Source: Lutimonas zeaxanthinifaciens
Lineage (GTDB): Bacteria; Bacteroidota; Bacteroidia; Flavobacteriales; Flavobacteriaceae
Direction of reading: 5' to 3'
Assembly (NCBI RefSeq): GCF_030503675.1
Contig: NZ_CP129964.1
Location: 1,674,001-1,738,000, forward strand
DNA: 64,000 bases
Shown here: in pieces, positions 10,837 to 19,734 of the stretch
Position numbering within the stretch: the stretch's first letter is position 1
How the letters are laid out: every line of letters starts with the position of its first letter
The notes under the pieces: model-generated
What the model was told of the DNA's origin: nothing
Seen by the model: the letters and a program-made list of their open reading frames with translations, nothing else
Databases searched by the model: none
Program-made: the position numbers and the translations under genes

Positions 10837-11250
10837 TCAAATGAGATAGACTTCGTCAAGCTTGTATATAGACTTGATCAGAGGTGGGGGCAGATAATGT
10901 TTGCCAAAATCTGTGCTTTTTTCAGCACTTTCAAAAAGGTTCAGGTAGGCTCGTACAAAAGTGGCAACAAACACCTGCTGTTTCAGAGAAAGTTCATGGG
11001 ATGGTTTCAGTTCGTCCTGACCTTCCATGATAAGCTGGTCTTCAGAACAGCAATCTTTTTTTACAGTTTCGCAATCTGAAGGCAGTACAGGCCCGGGTGT
11101 TTCCATTCCACAGGATTCTGCTTTGACATAATAACTTTTGTCTACAAGAGTGTCCCCGCAATAATGCATATGCATGGTAAAGGAAGTTGTAGAAAACAAA
11201 ACTACAACAGCAATACAAACTGACATTATTTTATGGAATACCTCTTTCAT
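10837..11250 (-). CDS. Small secreted HYC_CC_PP-type cysteine-rich protein
   Basis: A 137-residue protein from the ATG at 11250; an in-frame ATG at 11298 would add 16 residues but spoil the signal peptide. A signal helix is followed by TMHMHYCGDTLVD, then isolated Cys and a KKDCCSED pair, and a C-terminal YLPPPLIKS segment. This is the HYC...CC...PP pattern of a Bacteroidota family usually found beside copper-efflux operons. The His and Cys residues suggest periplasmic metal binding, but that is inference. It is the most upstream gene of the cluster, 103 bases before the RND gene. TAATTTTG on the minus strand at 11259-11266 resembles a -7 element but would leave almost no leader for the 11250 start. 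Confidence 0.75.
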   Translation of the reverse strand: MKEVFHKIMSVCIAVVVLFSTTSFTMHMHYCGDTLVDKSYYVKAESCGMETPGPVLPSDCETVKKDCCSEDQLIMEGQDELKPSHELSLKQQVFVATFVRAYLNLFESAEKSTDFGKHYLPPPLIKSIYKLDEVYLI

Positions 11251-11405
11251 TCTGATTGCAAAATTACAATAAAAATAATTATAAATCACCTGTTTCAAGT
11301 TCTTTTAGGAAAATTATTTTTATCGATTTTAATTCCTAAACTGTTTGTTTATAACGTTTTATTGACAATAATATTGAAAGGCTAATGGAAAGATTTCCTT
11401 ACGAA

Positions 11406-12071
11406 TCAGATCAATCCCATGTCTTTGGTCTTTGCGATCAAATGAATGGCATTATTGGCCTTGAATTCAACTTTAAGCTTATTGAGTCTTTTTTCAATAG
11501 AGCTTAAACTTGCCGGTTTGATTTTGTTCTTTTTTAAATAATCACTTATCTGATCCTGAGAAAGACCTTTTGATAACTGATCAAGCAGGATAATATCAAA
11601 ATCATCGATCTCAAAATGATGATTTGATTTTAAAGCGTGTCTGACCTGATCCGATAAAAAGATGCCATCGTTTGATACTCTCGACAGGGCGCTTGAAAGA
11701 TCCCTCAACCCGTTTCTACCTTTACAAACGTAAGCCTTAATCAATTCGTTTTTAAACAGTCTTCTTACAACCTGAATTCGATCTTCTACGGAATACATTA
11801 TAACTTTTAATTCTGGAAAATGTGATTTGGCAACCTCCGCAAGGTCTTCCCCGGAATTGATTTTCTGATCCCTGAAATCACTGTCATAGGACAAATCGGA
11901 AATGAGAAGATCGAAGGGGTCTTTGTCCAGATCGGCCCGTTTCAATTTTAACAACGCATCATCACAATATTGAACGTGCTGTATTTCTTTAATACCCAGT
12001 TCTTTCAAAAAGGCAACAACACCTTTGTTAATATCATCCATGTCTTCCGCGACAAGTACTTTTCTAAACAT
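11406..12071 (-). CDS. Response regulator with C-terminal helix-turn-helix
   Basis: A 221-residue two-component regulator. The receiver domain (about 1-125) has the acidic pocket AEDMDD (9-13) and the likely phosphoacceptor D59 in LLISDLSY. The C-terminal 70 residues (LLDQLSKGLSQDQISDYL, then SLSSIEKRLNKLK) resemble a LuxR-like winged or tetrahelical DNA-binding domain, but diverged from the canonical form. It begins 2 bases after the stop codon of the histidine kinase gene, so it is almost certainly its partner. The target genes are not evident; the neighbouring copper cluster is a possible but untested target. Confidence 0.85.
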   Translation of the reverse strand: MFRKVLVAEDMDDINKGVVAFLKELGIKEIQHVQYCDDALLKLKRADLDKDPFDLLISDLSYDSDFRDQKINSGEDLAEVAKSHFPELKVIMYSVEDRIQVVRRLFKNELIKAYVCKGRNGLRDLSSALSRVSNDGIFLSDQVRHALKSNHHFEIDDFDIILLDQLSKGLSQDQISDYLKKNKIKPASLSSIEKRLNKLKVEFKANNAIHLIAKTKDMGLI

Positions 12072-12073
12072 AG

Positions 12074-14011
12074 CTATACTTTAATTGAGGCTTTAAATCC
12101 TTTTCCTGTTGATGAGACCAAGTTAACCTGGCCTTTTAGACTATTAATACGGTTTTCCACATTTAACAAACCATTATTTTTTGCCAGCTCACAGCCAACC
12201 CCGTTGTCTTTGTAGATCACTTCAATTTTTTTGCTGGCTTTTTTAAAGGATATAACCACAAGGTCAGCCCGGCTGTGTTTGGTCATGTTGGTCATTAACT
12301 CCTGTAAAACACGGTATAGCCCCCTTTTTTTTAAATTATCAATTTCCGACCACTTGATTTGTTTAATACCCTTTGTTATCACATTTACATCTTCATTTTT
12401 ATAAGCCATTAAAAGGTCAGTGAGCGACTCCTCAAAGTCATTTTCTACTTCAAGTTCATTATTCTCCCGTGAAATATCCCTTGTTTTAGTATAAATCTGT
12501 TCGAGGTTATCAATTATATCTATAGGTTTGGATTCAGCTTTATTCAGTTGATTCATGACCTGATAGATGTCATTAGCCACTTCATCATGTAATTTTTTCG
12601 AAATTCTGGTTTCTGTTCTGTAGACCTCTTTGACCTTTTCCTTCTGGTAATTATTTCGAATCGTTACAATAACAATGATGAACCCCAGTATTGAAATAAC
12701 TCCAAGTCCAATATAAATGGTATTCTTCTGTTTTGATTTACGGAGTTCGAGTTGATTTTCAAGTTCCTTCACTTTTAAGCTGGCAAGTTCTTTCCTGTTT
12801 GCATCACTGTCAAACTTGTATTTGGCATAGGAATTCGCCAGCAGATTTTGAGAGACGTCGATACTATCTTTAAGATACAGGTATTCTGAAGTATACGCTC
12901 TGGCTTCTTCCGAATTTACCTCACGATGATTAATCAAGGTTTTTAATCCGTCTAGTCGTTCATCCATTTGATTTGATTCTCGTGCCAAAAGATAAAACTG
13001 TTCCGTATGATATTTTTCTTTCTTAGGATCAGACTGAGCATAAATAAGTGCCAGTTTTTGATGGATATTAATCTGACGATCTGTGTATTGCTCTTTTCTA
13101 CTTAATGACAGTAAATCAAGCAAATCCTCTTCAAACTCTATATGTTTTGTACTAAGCCATTTTGAAAAACTGAGATTTGAAAGAATCCTGATTCTATTGC
13201 TGTTATCATTTTTTATCAGGTCATCTTCCAGTGCTTGTTCATTTAGTTCATTAGATCGTTCAAAATCACCCAGCAGCCTGTATATATTGGCTACATTACT
13301 TAAATAAGTAAGTCTGTTGCCTCTATTTGGAGTGGTTTTCAGGGCTTTTTCATACCAGTACAGAGCCTCAGGATAATTCCTTTCACCCTTGGCGATAATA
13401 GCTATGTTATTGTAAAAGCTAGCCTCAGTTTCAGGATCTTTCCTGCTCTTTAGGAATCCTAAGCCTTCAACGGATAATTTTAGGCTCTCAGCATTGTTCC
13501 CATGCTCTTGGAGAATGATGGCCATGTTCAGTAGACGCTCAGCAATTTTTATGCTGTCATTATTTGCTTCGAGTATCTTTTTGCATTCCCCGTAATAATA
13601 TAAAGATGAATCAAGTTGATTCAATTTGCCATGAATCGCTGCTAATCTTTTATAACTGCTCTCAAGATGAACCTTATCGTTAAGATTTAATGCCAGTCTT
13701 TTATGGTGGTAAGAAACAGTTTTGGAACTGTCCAAACTATTCAATCTATAGAGGAAAAATGACTTCCTTCTGTAGATCAGCAGCTGTAAACTGTCATTAT
13801 TTTCTTCCTGGGCCACCTTTAGGGTTTTGTTCATCATGTCAATACCAGTGCGAAAATCTTTGGTGGTCTTAGAGGGCAATTTTTCAATCTTCGAATAGTT
13901 TGAAACATCTTGAATAAGGTTCTCTGTTGCTGTGGAGTCGGTTTGATTTTCACAACTGACGACTACAAGCAATAACCATAAAATTGAAAGGCGTTGGAGC
14001 AATTTATTCAT
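12074..14011 (-). CDS. TPR-containing sensor histidine kinase, NarX/DesK-like, lipoprotein-type signal
   Basis: A 645-residue sensor kinase. The N-terminus ends in a lipobox-like VVVSC (Cys20). About residues 100-350 form TPR-like helical repeats (for example SFYNNIAIIAKGERNYPEAL). A coiled coil precedes one membrane helix (about 430-451). The catalytic part has the phosphoacceptor H475 in ISKKLHDEV, the dimerisation type used with LuxR-like regulators, then an N-box around LQELMTNMTKH (about 570-580), and DNGVG (602-606). The topology, a periplasmic TPR sensor tethered to a cytoplasmic kinase, is common in Bacteroidota. Whether the Cys is really lipidated is uncertain, because the protein also needs a membrane helix. 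Confidence 0.88.
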   Translation of the reverse strand: MNKLLQRLSILWLLLVVVSCENQTDSTATENLIQDVSNYSKIEKLPSKTTKDFRTGIDMMNKTLKVAQEENNDSLQLLIYRRKSFFLYRLNSLDSSKTVSYHHKRLALNLNDKVHLESSYKRLAAIHGKLNQLDSSLYYYGECKKILEANNDSIKIAERLLNMAIILQEHGNNAESLKLSVEGLGFLKSRKDPETEASFYNNIAIIAKGERNYPEALYWYEKALKTTPNRGNRLTYLSNVANIYRLLGDFERSNELNEQALEDDLIKNDNSNRIRILSNLSFSKWLSTKHIEFEEDLLDLLSLSRKEQYTDRQINIHQKLALIYAQSDPKKEKYHTEQFYLLARESNQMDERLDGLKTLINHREVNSEEARAYTSEYLYLKDSIDVSQNLLANSYAKYKFDSDANRKELASLKVKELENQLELRKSKQKNTIYIGLGVISILGFIIVIVTIRNNYQKEKVKEVYRTETRISKKLHDEVANDIYQVMNQLNKAESKPIDIIDNLEQIYTKTRDISRENNELEVENDFEESLTDLLMAYKNEDVNVITKGIKQIKWSEIDNLKKRGLYRVLQELMTNMTKHSRADLVVISFKKASKKIEVIYKDNGVGCELAKNNGLLNVENRINSLKGQVNLVSSTGKGFKASIKV

Positions 14012-14159
14012 ATTTTCAAGTTGGCTAATATAGATTTTTTTATCATTTAGAAAAATGATTAATATTAGTTATAATAAGAAGTTTTTAAGTAATCATTGCG
14101 GGATTTATGTATTTTGGACAACTTTTGAATCATCTTTACATAAATATCCAAGAATAGGT

Positions 14160-14549
14160 ATGATCCAAGTTGTAGCCGCAGTAATCAAAAGAAATGGACG
14201 CTATTTTATAGCAAGAAGAGCCCCACATAAAGATCATGCCGGGAAATGGGAGTTTCCCGGAGGAAAAATTGAATTGCATGAGAGCCCGGAGGAGGCTTTA
14301 GAAAGAGAAATATTTGAAGAGTTTGGGGTAGAGACTACTACAGGTAGTTACTTAACGAAGAGTCATTTTGATTATGGTACGATTGAAATAGAGCTACTGG
14401 CTTATGAATGCATATATGTGAGCGGAGCCTTTAAACTTAGTGATCACGATAAAATTGCCTGGGTGGAATTGCAGGAAATGGATCGGTTTGACATGAATAA
14501 AGCTGATTATCCCATTATTGAGTTTTTAAAGAAGAGAAGTCAAAAATAA
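14160..14549 (+). CDS. Nudix hydrolase, MutT-like (8-oxo-dGTP-type)
   Basis: A 129-residue Nudix protein. I chose the ATG at 14160 because family members begin within a few residues of VVAAVIKRNGRYFIARR; an upstream in-frame ATG at 14055 would add 35 unrelated residues. The Nudix box GGKIELHESPEEALEREI followed by FEEFG matches G-x5-E-x7-RE-x2-EE-x-G, the magnesium-binding catalytic helix. WEFPGGK and the size are typical of MutT, which hydrolyses oxidised dGTP to keep it out of DNA; other nucleotide substrates are possible. It is divergent from the histidine kinase gene and stands alone. Confidence 0.88.
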   Translation: MIQVVAAVIKRNGRYFIARRAPHKDHAGKWEFPGGKIELHESPEEALEREIFEEFGVETTTGSYLTKSHFDYGTIEIELLAYECIYVSGAFKLSDHDKIAWVELQEMDRFDMNKADYPIIEFLKKRSQK

Positions 14550-14570
14550 ATTCGAAATTGAGCAAATAAA

Positions 14571-14664
14571 TTGCCTGAAATTCAAGTTGATAACTTTGTT
14601 TAAAAAATATATTTTTGAATTGAGATTTTGGTGTACCTTTGCAAAAAATTTCAGGGGCCCTGAA
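14571..14664 (+). promoter_or_regulatory. Tandem Bacteroidota-type promoters and inverted repeat before the HAD phosphatase
   Basis: TTG (14571-14573), 17 bases, then TAACTTTG (14591-14598) is a near-ideal Bacteroidota sigma-70 promoter. A second candidate follows: TTTG (14614-14617), 16 bases, TACCTTTG (14634-14641). Just after it TTCAGGG-G-CCCTGAA (14650-14664) is a perfect 7-base inverted repeat lying where the transcript would begin, 31 bases before the ATG at 14696. It could be an operator or a 5' stem in the mRNA. Confidence 0.6.
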
Positions 14665-14695
14665 TAATGATTCCCTCCTGAAGAAATTATTTTGA

Positions 14696-15517
14696 ATGCA
14701 AACCCAGTTAATCTGTTCTGACATTGACGGAACACTTTTGAACAAAGAAAGAGAATTGTCAGAAAGAACCAAAGAAGTCATCAAATCACTTTCCCATATT
14801 CCATTTATTTTGATCTCCTCCCGTATGCCTCAGGCCATGGAGCATCTGCAGAATGAACTTGACAACAGTCATTTGCCATTGATCTGCTATAACGGAGGAT
14901 ATATGGTTCAAGGTGAAAAGGTTCTTCATAGTACGGAGATCAATATCGAAACGAGTAAATCCGTTGCAGAATTTTGTCTTCATTCCAAGGTACATTGCAG
15001 CTTATACCATGGAAGAGAATGGTATGTGGAGGAAATGGATTACTGGGCAAAACGAGAGAGTCATAACACCAAGGTAGACCCCAAATTGAAATCGGTGAGA
15101 AAAACCCTGGAAACATGGGAAGATCAGGGTAAAGGGGCACACAAGATCATGTGCATGGGCGAACCCAAAGAGTTAGATGAGTTGGTAGACTTTATCAACA
15201 ACTACTATAAAGAGGAAATTATCGGATACCGTTCCAAACCAACCTATCTTGAAATTTCACCAAGACAAATTTCCAAGAAAACCGCTTTAGAAACCCTGAT
15301 GAGCCTGGAATATCCGGAAATCAACCTGGAGCAGGTGATGGCTTTTGGTGATAATTATAACGATATTGATATGCTACGTTCGGTAGGAATTGGCGTTGCT
15401 GTAGAAAACGGGATAGCTGAAGCCAGAGAGGCCGCCTCATTTCAAACCACTTGCAACATCGATGACGGCGTGGCTGTTTTTATGGAAAAGAACCTTGTTC
15501 TTTCGGAAGCGATCTAA
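14696..15517 (+). CDS. HAD-superfamily Cof-type phosphatase
   Basis: A 273-residue cytoplasmic phosphatase of the Cof/YidA type (HAD subfamily IIB). Motif I is ICSDIDGTLLN, with both catalytic aspartates near residues 9 and 11; motif II is FILISSR; a cap domain spans about 85-190; the Lys motif is in SKKTAL; and motif IV is FGDNYNDIDML. These enzymes dephosphorylate sugar phosphates or other small phosphorylated metabolites; the substrate cannot be read from sequence. Two promoters precede it and a weak hairpin follows it, so it is probably monocistronic. Confidence 0.92.
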   Translation: MQTQLICSDIDGTLLNKERELSERTKEVIKSLSHIPFILISSRMPQAMEHLQNELDNSHLPLICYNGGYMVQGEKVLHSTEINIETSKSVAEFCLHSKVHCSLYHGREWYVEEMDYWAKRESHNTKVDPKLKSVRKTLETWEDQGKGAHKIMCMGEPKELDELVDFINNYYKEEIIGYRSKPTYLEISPRQISKKTALETLMSLEYPEINLEQVMAFGDNYNDIDMLRSVGIGVAVENGIAEAREAASFQTTCNIDDGVAVFMEKNLVLSEAI

Positions 15518-15546
15518 GGTTCTTACCAAAAATTACGGTACATAGA

Positions 15547-15583
15547 TTCTGTTTGGCCAAATAAACAGAAGTCGTATTTTTTT
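15547..15583 (+). terminator. Weak terminator candidate after the HAD phosphatase gene
   Basis: TTCTGTTT and AAACAGAA form an 8-base stem around an 8-base loop (15547-15570), and a run of T begins 5 bases later (15576-15583). The AT-rich stem and delayed T-run make it a poor but plausible intrinsic terminator. A second inverted repeat, CTGCTTT/AAAGCAG (15627-15653), lies before the M16 peptidase gene. Confidence 0.35.
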
Positions 15584-15688
15584 GGATTCTAGAAGGATCA
15601 AATTTAATATTTCATTGTATTCATTTCTGCTTTTATAATACCTGTGAAAGCAGTATCTTCACATATGAATTAACTTAATATTTTTATA

Positions 15689-18553
15689 ATGACAAGAACA
15701 AAATTATTTATTGTATTTTTCTTGATGGCCGCCACCCTCGGCTGGTCACAAACCAAGCTCATTGAAAAAGTGAGTAAAACAGGGGATGAAGTTGTTATTC
15801 CCTACGAAAAATATGTACTTGATAATGGATTGACACTAGTGATCCATGAAGATCATTCGGACCCTCTGGTTCATGTTGATGTTACCTATCACGTGGGCTC
15901 TGCAAGAGAGGAATTGAAAAAATCTGGATTTGCACATTTTTTTGAACATATGATGTTTCAGGGATCGGAAAATGTGGCTGATGAAGAACATTTTAAACTG
16001 ATCTCAAATGCGGGAGGAACCCTGAACGGAACCACCAACCGAGACAGGACCAATTATTTTGAAACTGCCCCCAGTAATCAACTCGATGTTATGTTATGGC
16101 TCGAAGCCGACCGGATGGGATTCTTTTTAGATGCAGTTACTCAGCAGAAGTTTGAAATACAGCGATCCACAGTCAAAAATGAAAAAGGTCAAAACTATGA
16201 TAACCGACCTTACGGACAACGATCGGAATTACTGGCTGCCGCACTTTATCCCTACGGACATCCGTATTCCTGGTTAACAATCGGTAAGCTGGAAGACCTG
16301 GATCGTGTGGATGTGGATGATCTGAAAAAATTCTTCCTTCGCTGGTATGGCCCAAACAACGCAACCTTAACCGTAGGTGGAGATGTGGATCCTCAGGAAG
16401 TAATCAAAAAAGTGGAAAAGTATTTTGGAGTGATCCCTGCCGGGCCTGACGTAGAACCAATGAAGCTTGATCCGGTGGTGCTCAATGAATCGAGGTACAT
16501 CTCTTACACGGATAAGAATATCCGATTCCCTGCCTTGTTTTTATCCTTCCCTACCATAGGAAGATTTCATCCGGACGAAGCCCCGTTGGACTGTCTTGCC
16601 GATATATTAGGAACGGGACAAAATTCATTCCTGTTCAAAAAATTTGTACTGAATCAAAAAGCCGTTCAGGCAGCGAGCTCTCATCCATGTTCTGAACTTG
16701 CCGGTGAGTTTTCTGTATATGTTTTACCTTATCCCGGAGGTTCACTCGCGGACATTGAGAAAGAAATTTACCAGGTCTTTGACGAATTTGAATCCTCAGG
16801 GGTTACGGATGATGATGTAGAAAAATTCAAGGTATCCATGGAGTCTAATTTTATCAATGGGTTGGCCAGTGTTAGTGGTAAGGTGTCCCAACTGGCAAGT
16901 TATGAGACTTTTCAGGGGAGTCCCAATGGCATTGGAAACGACCTGGAACGCTATCAGAACATAACGAAAGAAGATGTATTACGTGTCTATAACAAATATA
17001 TCAAAGGTAAGCCGTCCGTGGTATTAAGTGTGCTTCCTGAAGACGGAACAGCTGCAGCAAGACCGGATAACTTTAGCCCACAAACGGAAGGTGAAAACCC
17101 GTTTCCTACAACAGATTATTCAGGCCTGACCTATAACCGGCCGGAAGGTGATTCATTTGACAGAAGTATTAAACCCACTCCGGGAGCTTCTCCTTTGGTT
17201 CAGGTACCTGAATTCTGGACTGAAAATTTGGATAATGGAATGAAGATCATCGGAACCCAGACAACAGAAATACCTGTAGTTGCCATGAGAATGAGAATCA
17301 ACGGTGGTCACAGGCTGGATATGTATACACCAGATAAATCCGGATTGGCGGTCATTACTGCGGGTATGTTGAACGAATCTACAGAAAACTACAGTACGGA
17401 AGCCCTGCAGGAAGAACTCAGAAAGATTGGAAGTACCATCAGTGTATCAGCCAGCGATGCTCAAACGACCATTGTTGTAAATTCTCTAAAGAAAAATGTA
17501 GACAGGACCCTTGAAATCCTCGAGGAAATGTTGTACCGTCCAAAATTTGCGGCTGAAGATTTTGACCGAATCAAAAAACAACAGCTTGAAAGTTTAAAAT
17601 CAAATGAAAAGGATCCTGCACTGATCGCATCAAATGTTTACAGGAGATTGCTCTATGGAGAGGATCATATTTATTCGGTTCCAAGTGCCGGGATTCCAAC
17701 TTCAGTTGAAAATATAAGCGTGGAAGATGCCAAAAACTTCTATTCTAAGTATTATGCTCCAGAAGTTTCAGAACTGGTCGTTGTTGGGGATATCTCCAAA
17801 GATGAGGTCATGAAATCACTTGATTTTTTGAAAGAGTGGAAAGCCAAAGGACTGACCTTGCCTGAGATGGCTCCTGTAAGTGATCAGGATAAGACAAAGA
17901 TCTATCTTGTCGATAAAAAGCAGGCGCCACAATCAGAGATTAGAATAGGTTATGTAACAGACATGCCTTATGATGCTACAGGAACTTATTTCAAATCCTA
18001 TTTGATGAATTATGCTCTTGGTGGTGGTTTTAACAGTCGGATCAATTTGAATTTAAGAGAGGATAAAGGATGGACCTATGGTGCCTGGTCTTATTTTAAT
18101 TCAGATGATGACCCGGGCCCTTTTACGGCTACTGCCGGAGTTAAAGCTGATGCCACAGCAGGTGCCGTTTCAGAATTTATGCAGGAGATGACCGATTACC
18201 GGAAAGACGGCATCACTGATGAAGAGTTGACCTTTATGCGTAACTCCATCGGACAACGCGATGCCAGGAATTACGAAACTCCGGGCCAGAAGGCAAATTT
18301 CCTTGGACGCATAGTTCACTATGGTCTTGATAAATCTTTTGTTGATGATCAAACCAAGATCATCAATGGTATTTCAAAAGAAGAGATCAACAAACTCGCA
18401 CAGGAAAAACTACAGCTTGAAAATATGAATATTGTAGTGGTAGGCGATAAAGACAGCAATATAGACGCCTTGAATGAACTGGGTTATGAAATTGTTGAAT
18501 TGAATGAAAAGGGTGAGGTGATTGAAAGTACCAATGAAAAAATAAAAGAATAA
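15689..18553 (+). CDS. M16-family zinc metallopeptidase, two-domain, secreted
   Basis: A 954-residue pitrilysin-type peptidase with an N-terminal signal peptide (about 1-20, ending TLGWSQ), so it probably acts in the periplasm or at the envelope. The inverted zinc motif HxxEH is present as HFFEH (H83, E86, H87), with the third ligand probably the Glu of STVKNEKG about 75 residues downstream. The second half (about 500-940) is another M16 domain lacking HxxEH (VVAMRMRINGGHRLDMY), the normal partner half that closes the substrate chamber. It is flanked by a T-rich upstream region and a strong terminator, so it is probably a single-gene unit. The substrate is unknown. Confidence 0.93.
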   Translation: MTRTKLFIVFFLMAATLGWSQTKLIEKVSKTGDEVVIPYEKYVLDNGLTLVIHEDHSDPLVHVDVTYHVGSAREELKKSGFAHFFEHMMFQGSENVADEEHFKLISNAGGTLNGTTNRDRTNYFETAPSNQLDVMLWLEADRMGFFLDAVTQQKFEIQRSTVKNEKGQNYDNRPYGQRSELLAAALYPYGHPYSWLTIGKLEDLDRVDVDDLKKFFLRWYGPNNATLTVGGDVDPQEVIKKVEKYFGVIPAGPDVEPMKLDPVVLNESRYISYTDKNIRFPALFLSFPTIGRFHPDEAPLDCLADILGTGQNSFLFKKFVLNQKAVQAASSHPCSELAGEFSVYVLPYPGGSLADIEKEIYQVFDEFESSGVTDDDVEKFKVSMESNFINGLASVSGKVSQLASYETFQGSPNGIGNDLERYQNITKEDVLRVYNKYIKGKPSVVLSVLPEDGTAAARPDNFSPQTEGENPFPTTDYSGLTYNRPEGDSFDRSIKPTPGASPLVQVPEFWTENLDNGMKIIGTQTTEIPVVAMRMRINGGHRLDMYTPDKSGLAVITAGMLNESTENYSTEALQEELRKIGSTISVSASDAQTTIVVNSLKKNVDRTLEILEEMLYRPKFAAEDFDRIKKQQLESLKSNEKDPALIASNVYRRLLYGEDHIYSVPSAGIPTSVENISVEDAKNFYSKYYAPEVSELVVVGDISKDEVMKSLDFLKEWKAKGLTLPEMAPVSDQDKTKIYLVDKKQAPQSEIRIGYVTDMPYDATGTYFKSYLMNYALGGGFNSRINLNLREDKGWTYGAWSYFNSDDDPGPFTATAGVKADATAGAVSEFMQEMTDYRKDGITDEELTFMRNSIGQRDARNYETPGQKANFLGRIVHYGLDKSFVDDQTKIINGISKEEINKLAQEKLQLENMNIVVVGDKDSNIDALNELGYEIVELNEKGEVIESTNEKIKE

Positions 18554-18574
18554 TTCATCAGCAGATGAGATAAC

Positions 18575-18604
18575 AAAAAGCATCCCAAACGGGATGCTTT
18601 TTTT
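18575..18604 (+). terminator. Intrinsic terminator of the M16 peptidase gene
   Basis: AAAAAGCATCCC pairs with GGGATGCTTTTT around the loop AAAC, followed by a T-run ending at 18604. It lies about 20 bases after the stop codon and is a textbook rho-independent terminator. Confidence 0.92.
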
Positions 18605-18616
18605 ATTAGTCATGAT

Positions 18617-18773
18617 TTATCGGGTAACCGACTGGTTCATGGATTCCAGCACTTTATCAAGGCTAAAGCTACCAATAGGCTGGCGCTGCGGGAATTCCTA
18701 AAAAGTTTGCAAGAATTCTGCTATCATGGCCTGGGCGGGAACAAACAGAAACATTCGTTCAGCGTGCCATAGA
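18617..18773 (-). pseudogene. Decayed C-terminal end of an arylsulfatase-like gene
   Basis: Read on the minus strand in one frame, this non-coding stretch gives FVPAQAMIAEFLQTF, an internal TAG, then EFPQRQPIGSFSLDKVLESM and a final TAA at 18617-18619. From memory, arylsulfatases often end in a segment like QTFKEFPPRQ-P-SFNLD-VM, so the internal stop sits exactly where the conserved Lys (AAG) would be. No other part of a sulfatase is found; the 5' side runs straight into the stop codon of the beta-barrel gene at 18774. I take this as a gene remnant left by deletion. Confidence is limited by the short length. Confidence 0.5.
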
Positions 18774-19613
18774 TCAAAAACTAGCTGTTAATCCCAAAGA
18801 CGGGCCGTTAAAAAGGAGTTCAAATGAGCCATTCCAGTTTAAGGTGTCTACATTTCCGATCAGATTGAGATATTTGTAACTCAATCGGGCACCTATGTAT
18901 CTCGAAAATTGAAATTGCAATCCGGGAGAAAGGCTCCATAAAGAGCCTTCGATTCCATCAACTTTGATTCCAAACCATTCCGCTCTTGCAAAAAAGGATA
19001 GTGTACGTGTAGGGGCATACAAATATTTTAGTCCAATACTGGGAAGTGGCAGGGTAACGGAAATCTCGGAGCGATCCAGGAAAACTTCTTCTTCGTTTAC
19101 GTAGGCGAGTCCTGAAACAAAACCGTTTGGACTAAGAATATAAATTCCGACTAATCCTTCTAGTTCATGTTTTAAACCCCTACTGATGGCCCTTCCAAAT
19201 CCGATTTTAAGAACGGATACCCCATAACCACCTTCAACGGTGGATCCCTTTTTCAAGGTGTATTTATCCCATACGATGTCTCTGGGAAGAACCACCGTGT
19301 TTCTGGTTCTCAAACTGAAATAATCTGCATTCATGCTCCAGTTTTTTGAAAATCTCCAATGAACATTTGCGTTAAAGGTTGGTTGAATTCCCTCTAAATC
19401 AAAGGTTTTATCAATATCTACCAGATCTTGGTAAGGTACCGGAGCAGTACCGGCAAAGCCGAATCTGACTTTTTTCAGAGGTGCAAAAGCCCCTGCATAG
19501 ATGTAAATTTTTTTTGTGAGGATGGGGTTTTTCTGCCAGCCTATCGAGTCCTGGGCATTCATTAACCCGGAGCTAATCAAAGTGATACATAAAACGATAA
19601 GCAGCTTTTTCAT
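18774..19613 (-). CDS. Outer membrane beta-barrel protein of unknown function
   Basis: A 279-residue protein starting at the ATG at 19613, which puts the signal peptide MKKLLIVLCITLISSGLMNAQ at the N-terminus and has AAGGAG about 13 bases upstream; an ATG 33 bases further out is unlikely. The mature part alternates polar and aromatic residues in strand-like segments (for example WSMNADYFSLRTRNTVVLP) and ends in Phe (LGLTASF), the usual outer-membrane insertion signal. This suggests a barrel of about 8-12 strands, resembling DUF6268-like porins, but I cannot name it. TATATTTG on the minus strand (19644-19651) is a likely -7 element. Confidence 0.75.
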   Translation of the reverse strand: MKKLLIVLCITLISSGLMNAQDSIGWQKNPILTKKIYIYAGAFAPLKKVRFGFAGTAPVPYQDLVDIDKTFDLEGIQPTFNANVHWRFSKNWSMNADYFSLRTRNTVVLPRDIVWDKYTLKKGSTVEGGYGVSVLKIGFGRAISRGLKHELEGLVGIYILSPNGFVSGLAYVNEEEVFLDRSEISVTLPLPSIGLKYLYAPTRTLSFFARAEWFGIKVDGIEGSLWSLSPGLQFQFSRYIGARLSYKYLNLIGNVDTLNWNGSFELLFNGPSLGLTASF

Positions 19614-19734
19614 AGATAAGGAGTTCTCCTTAAAATTTTCGGTCAAATATAGGATAAAATCATTTTTTGCGGCTTAGCAATATTGATTATATTTAAATTG
19701 AATTAACACTATAAAAAATAACTAGCCTGGCCTC

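Noticed and set aside
1658-11250. Cobalt/zinc/cadmium (Czc) specificity for the efflux cluster
   Set aside because: The P1B ATPase has CPC and Cu(I)-type helices, and the adaptor and ATPase carry CGMDLVP metal-binding segments with the CusA-type DPAPLSM motif in the pump, which favours copper/silver.
14055-14159. N-terminal 35-residue extension of the Nudix protein
   Set aside because: The extension has no similarity to the family pattern and ordinary MutT proteins begin near the ATG at 14160.
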